This document shows positions 61,105 to 64,000 of a stretch of DNA of 64,000 nt, piece by piece. Numbering within the stretch: position 1 is the stretch's first letter; the number at the start of each line of letters is the position of its first letter. The notes beneath the pieces are model-generated. The model did not search any database. It was not told the origin of the DNA and saw only the letters and a list, made by a program, of their open reading frames with translations. The stretch comes from Ramlibacter humi. Its GTDB lineage: Bacteria; Pseudomonadota; Gammaproteobacteria; Burkholderiales; Burkholderiaceae_C. Both the position numbers and the translations under genes were made by a program. The stretch spans positions 1-64,000 of the forward strand of contig NZ_SMLK01000009.1 of NCBI RefSeq assembly GCF_004681975.1. Direction: 5' to 3'.

Positions 61105-62388
61105 ATGGAAGATTTCTGGCGGCTCGAGACCTCCATGGTCCACGCAGGCTATGGCCCCGAAGCACACCAACGCGCGGTGGCATTGCCCATCTACCAGACC
61201 GCCGCGTTCGCGTTCGACGACTCGGCCCATGCGGCGGACCTCTTCGACCACAAGATCGACGGGTACGTCTACACGCGGCTGGGCAATCCCACGGGGCAGG
61301 TGCTGGCCGACCGCGTGGCCGCGCTGGAACAAGGCGTGGGTGGCGCCGTCACCGGCTCCGGCCAGGCAGCGGTCGCCTGTGCGCTGATGGCCATCGCCGA
61401 AGCCGGCGACAACGTGGTGGCGGCCAGTTCGCTGTACGGCACCACCTACCACCTGCTGGCGCAGACCTTGCCGCAATACGGCATCTCGGTGCGCCTGTGC
61501 GACTACAACCGGCCGGACCAATTCCGGCAGGCCATCGACAGCCGTACGAAGGCGGTGTACTGCGAGACCCTGGCCAATCCATCGGGGCACGTCGCCGACT
61601 TGGCAGCGCTGGCCGAACTGGCTCATGCCGCCGGGCTGCCGCTGGTCGTCGACAACACGCTGGCCACGCCATACCTGTGCCGCCCTTTCGAGCACGGCGC
61701 CGACGTGGTGGTGCACTCGCTGACCAAGTACATGGCCGGGCATGGCATCGCACTGGGCGGCGCCATCGTGGACAGCGGCCGCTTTCCCTGGGCCGCCCAC
61801 GGTGACCGCTTTGCACGGCTCACGCGTGCCGAACACGGCGTGCGGGGCCAGTCGTTCGTCGACGCCCATGGCGCGCAGGCTTTCGCAGCACGCTGCGTCA
61901 ACGGCCCGCTGCGGACGATGGGTGCCGTGCTGGCGCCGCTGAATGCCTTCCTCATCCTGCAGGGCATCGAGACACTTGCACTGCGCATGGACCGCATCTG
62001 CTTCAACGCGGGACTGATTGCGCAATTCCTGTCGGAGCATCCGGCGGTCGCCTGGGTCAGCTACCCCGGCCTGCCGGCCCACCCCGATCATGGCGCTTGC
62101 CAGCGCTACATGGGTGGCCGGGCTTCGGGGGTGCTCAGCTTCGGCGTGCGCGGCGGACGCCAAGCCGGCGCCGATTTCCAGGACAGGTTGCGGCTGGTGC
62201 GCCGGTCCACCAACCTGGGCGACTGCAAGACGCTGGTCTGTCACCCGGCCTCCACCACTCACCGGCAGCTGTCGGCGGAAGACCTGCGAAAGAGCGGCAC
62301 GCCCGAAGACCTGGTGCGGTTGTCCGTGGGCATCGAGCACATCGAGGATCTGCTGGGGGACATCGACCAGGCCCTGGCTGCGCGCTGA
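61105..62388 (+). CDS. Cys/Met-metabolism PLP enzyme, O-acetylhomoserine sulfhydrylase-like (MetY family)
   Basis: A 427-residue type I PLP enzyme. Y56/R58 (Y-T-R-L-G-N-P-T) contact the phosphate of the neighbouring subunit. G-S-G-Q-A-A (84-89) and D183/N184 (V-V-D-N-T) are present, and the cofactor lysine is K208 (H-S-L-T-K-Y). The length and the late motif S-T-N-L-G-D-C-K-T-L resemble O-acetylhomoserine/cystathionine-gamma-synthase enzymes more than lyases. It could install sulfur or another nucleophile by gamma-replacement. It follows the YcaO gene by 24 bases, so a pathway-specific role is likely, rather than general methionine synthesis. Confidence 0.9.
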   Translation: MEDFWRLETSMVHAGYGPEAHQRAVALPIYQTAAFAFDDSAHAADLFDHKIDGYVYTRLGNPTGQVLADRVAALEQGVGGAVTGSGQAAVACALMAIAEAGDNVVAASSLYGTTYHLLAQTLPQYGISVRLCDYNRPDQFRQAIDSRTKAVYCETLANPSGHVADLAALAELAHAAGLPLVVDNTLATPYLCRPFEHGADVVVHSLTKYMAGHGIALGGAIVDSGRFPWAAHGDRFARLTRAEHGVRGQSFVDAHGAQAFAARCVNGPLRTMGAVLAPLNAFLILQGIETLALRMDRICFNAGLIAQFLSEHPAVAWVSYPGLPAHPDHGACQRYMGGRASGVLSFGVRGGRQAGADFQDRLRLVRRSTNLGDCKTLVCHPASTTHRQLSAEDLRKSGTPEDLVRLSVGIEHIEDLLGDIDQALAAR

Positions 62389-62399
62389 ACGGGACGACG

Positions 62400-63581
62400 T
62401 CACAGCAGCAGCGCCAGCGCCTGCGACAAGTCGTCCAGCAGGTCTTCCGGCGCTTCCAGCCCCGCGCTGAAACGCACGAGTTCGCCCGCCAAGGGCCGTA
62501 AGCTGGCGACGTCCCGCCCATACGACAGCACCAGGCTCACCGGGCCGCCCCAGCTGAACCCGATGCGGAACAGCTGCAGCGCGTCGATGAACCCGTCGAT
62601 GTCCTGCTGCGAATACTTCGCATCGAACACCACCGAGAAGATGCCCGCGGCAGCGCGGCAGTCGCGTTGCCAGAATTCGTGGCCGCACGCGCCCGGCAGG
62701 GCCGGATGCAGCACTTCGACCACGGCGCCGGAACCGGCCAGGTGTCGCGCCAGCAGCCTGCCGGTGCGATCGTGCGCCGCATACCGGACCGCCAGCGACT
62801 GCAGGCCACGAAGCACGGCTTCGGCTTCCCCGGCAGGCACGTGCAGCCCGAACCGCGCAGAGCAGCGCTTGAGGGCGTCGTACAACGACTTGTCCCGCAC
62901 GGACACGCTGCCCATCACCACGTCGCCTGCGCCGTTGGCGTACTTGGTCAGCGCCTGCGCCGAGATGTCGATGCCCAGGTCGAACGGACAGAACGCCACG
63001 CCGGCGCCCCAGGTGTTGTCCAATGCCGTCAGCACGCCCGCCTGCCGCGCCGCCGCGGCGATCGCGGGCACGTCGGGGAATTCCATGGTGATGGAGCACG
63101 GTGCTTCCACCCAGACCAGCCGCGTGGCCTCGCCGATACGCAGGGTGGACAGGTCGGTGGGGTCATACAGCGCCACCTGGATGCCCCAGGACGCCAGCTC
63201 GCCGGTCAGCAGCGCGCGGTGGGCGGGGTACACGTTGATGGGAACGACGACTTCGTCGCCTGGGCGCAGCAGCGCCATGTGCACCAGCGCGATGGCATTG
63301 AGCCCGCTGGCACACAGGAGCGCGTGGGCGGCGCCTTCCAGGTGAGCAATGCGCGCCTCCAGCTCGAACGTCGTGGGAGTGCCGTGCGGCCCGTAGATGA
63401 AACGGTCCTTGGACAGCCAATCGCGCTGCCGCCACGCGGCCATGTCCGGGAAGAACACGGTGGAAGCGCGGAAGACGCCGGGCTGAACACTGTCGAAGCC
63501 GGTGGTGGGCCAATGCTCCTGGTGAAGGAGCTGCGTTTGTGGCTGCAGTGCCACTTCAGCCTGTTCCCGCCGAAGCTTCAC
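62400..63581 (-). CDS. Cys/Met-metabolism PLP enzyme, cystathionine beta-lyase-like (MetC family)
   Basis: A 393-residue type I PLP enzyme of a branch different from its neighbour. Y63 lies in F-I-Y-G-P-H-G-T-P-T, D188/N189 in A-L-D-N-T-W, and the Schiff-base lysine is K213 in A-L-T-K-Y. The F-I-Y-G-x-x-G-T-P-T and D-N-T-W-G-A-G features are those of MetC-type cystathionine beta-lyases. It could release sulfide or a thiol from a cysteine conjugate. It is convergent with the MetY-like gene (11 bases between stops), and its start overlaps the 3' end of the 2OG oxygenase gene by 26 bases. Confidence 0.9.
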   Translation of the reverse strand: MKLRREQAEVALQPQTQLLHQEHWPTTGFDSVQPGVFRASTVFFPDMAAWRQRDWLSKDRFIYGPHGTPTTFELEARIAHLEGAAHALLCASGLNAIALVHMALLRPGDEVVVPINVYPAHRALLTGELASWGIQVALYDPTDLSTLRIGEATRLVWVEAPCSITMEFPDVPAIAAAARQAGVLTALDNTWGAGVAFCPFDLGIDISAQALTKYANGAGDVVMGSVSVRDKSLYDALKRCSARFGLHVPAGEAEAVLRGLQSLAVRYAAHDRTGRLLARHLAGSGAVVEVLHPALPGACGHEFWQRDCRAAAGIFSVVFDAKYSQQDIDGFIDALQLFRIGFSWGGPVSLVLSYGRDVASLRPLAGELVRFSAGLEAPEDLLDDLSQALALLL

Positions 63582-64000
63582 GAGGCACCACCTCCCACCA
63601 CCGCGTCACGGTGATGCGGGTGCCGGCCCGCACCGGCAGCACTTCGTGGCGGAACCAGGCGGTTGCCGGGAAAACCACCAGCTTGCCGGCCGTGGGCGGA
63701 ACGGCCATCGGCTGGCCGGTCGCTTCGTCCACCAGCGAGTTGAAGCGCAGTTCGCCGCCGGCGAATTCCATCTCACCGGCGCCGTCGGCGGTCTGTGTGG
63801 TGAGCCACAACACGCCCACCAGGTGGCGCTGCGGCTTGATCACGGTCCAGACCGTGCGGCCGTGGTCGTCCTGGAAACTGTCGCTGTCGTCGGCATGGTC
63901 GCCCAGGTGATCCCCGGCGCCATAGAAGATGCACTGGTCGCTGATCCGGCGCGGCACCGAATGCCGCACATCCAGCCCGAGGAGCGGGAAGGCCTGCAGT
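63556..64000 (-). CDS. 2OG/Fe(II) oxygenase, prolyl-4-hydroxylase-like (5' end beyond window)
   Basis: Only the C-terminal 147 or so codons lie in the window. The frame stays open to base 64000, and the residues before the first GTG (L-Q-A-F-P-L-L-G-L-D) look like protein, so the gene starts outside. The iron-binding pattern H-A-D (in G-D-H-A-D-D-S-D) and the distal histidine in W-F-R-H-E-V-L-P-V are visible, and R-I-T-V-T-R-W-W supplies the 2-oxoglutarate arginine. This fits a P4H/PKHD-type hydroxylase of a protein, peptide or free amino acid. It overlaps the MetC-like gene by 26 bases. Confidence 0.8.
   Translation of the reverse strand, partial: LQAFPLLGLDVRHSVPRRISDQCIFYGAGDHLGDHADDSDSFQDDHGRTVWTVIKPQRHLVGVLWLTTQTADGAGEMEFAGGELRFNSLVDEATGQPMAVPPTAGKLVVFPATAWFRHEVLPVRAGTRITVTRWWEVVPREASAGTG

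Overview
The window reads as chromosomal DNA of a high-GC betaproteobacterium. Burkholderiales, and within it Comamonadaceae (Ramlibacter/Variovorax-like), is the best guess. The basis is very high G+C with strong GC3 bias, a Bug/TctC-type tripartite tricarboxylate receptor, a complete type IV minor-pilin operon with PilY1, a MetNIQ transporter and several DHA2/MHS exporters. I saw no rRNA, tRNA, CRISPR array, complete IS element or phage module. The first few hundred bases are visibly less GC-rich than the rest.

Layout. (1) 1-8.6 kb: a small membrane protein, a cupin, a MarR-DHA2 efflux pair, a TetR-MFS pair with clear operators, the methionine importer metN-metI-metQ and a LysE-type exporter. 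(2) 8.6-14.9 kb: a vestigial histidine kinase fragment beside an orphan OmpR-type regulator, Lrp divergent from an acetolactate synthase large subunit, a secreted internally repeated protein, a REP-like repeat, a Bug receptor and an unknown gene. (3) 14.9-22.5 kb: the first of three giant regulators (BTAD-like DNA-binding region, NB-ARC-type ATPase, TPR-like tail), a LuxR-type response regulator, an MHS transporter, and a Ser/Thr kinase coupled to a membrane protein. (4) 22.6-36.4 kb: a surface-appendage region on the minus strand. Type IV minor pilins pilE-fimT-pilV-pilW-pilX-pilY1 run with almost no gap into a chaperone, an usher and a two-domain spore-coat-U (SCPU) subunit. A separate SCPU subunit with a 54-residue membrane protein lies upstream. 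(5) 36.4-46.5 kb: a 7TM protein with a degenerate GGDEF domain, small unknown or STAS-like genes, an NTF2-like protein, and two more BTAD/NB-ARC/TPR regulators arranged tail to tail. (6) 46.5-57.7 kb: an MFS exporter, a ClcB-type CLC protein, an AraC regulator, a type-B carboxylesterase lipoprotein, a secreted protein with a dimethylformamidase-beta-like domain plus FN3 plus three carbohydrate-binding modules on Pro-Thr linkers, an AI-2E-type permease, a glycine-zipper protein and a second LysE exporter.

(7) 57.8-64.0 kb (right edge, incomplete) is the most unusual part. It is a compact six-gene set: a TauD-type Fe(II)/2-oxoglutarate dioxygenase, an ATP-grasp protein, a stand-alone YcaO-domain protein, two different Cys/Met-metabolism PLP enzymes (MetY-like and MetC-like), and a second 2-oxoglutarate/Fe oxygenase cut by the window end. 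The ATP-grasp and YcaO genes diverge with only 18 bases between their start codons. I propose a small-molecule or peptide-tailoring pathway, probably sulfur-related. Its product is unknown, no precursor peptide is convincing, and the adjacent LysE-type permease is a possible exporter.

All functions are inferred by reading motifs in the translated sequence. No database search was run.
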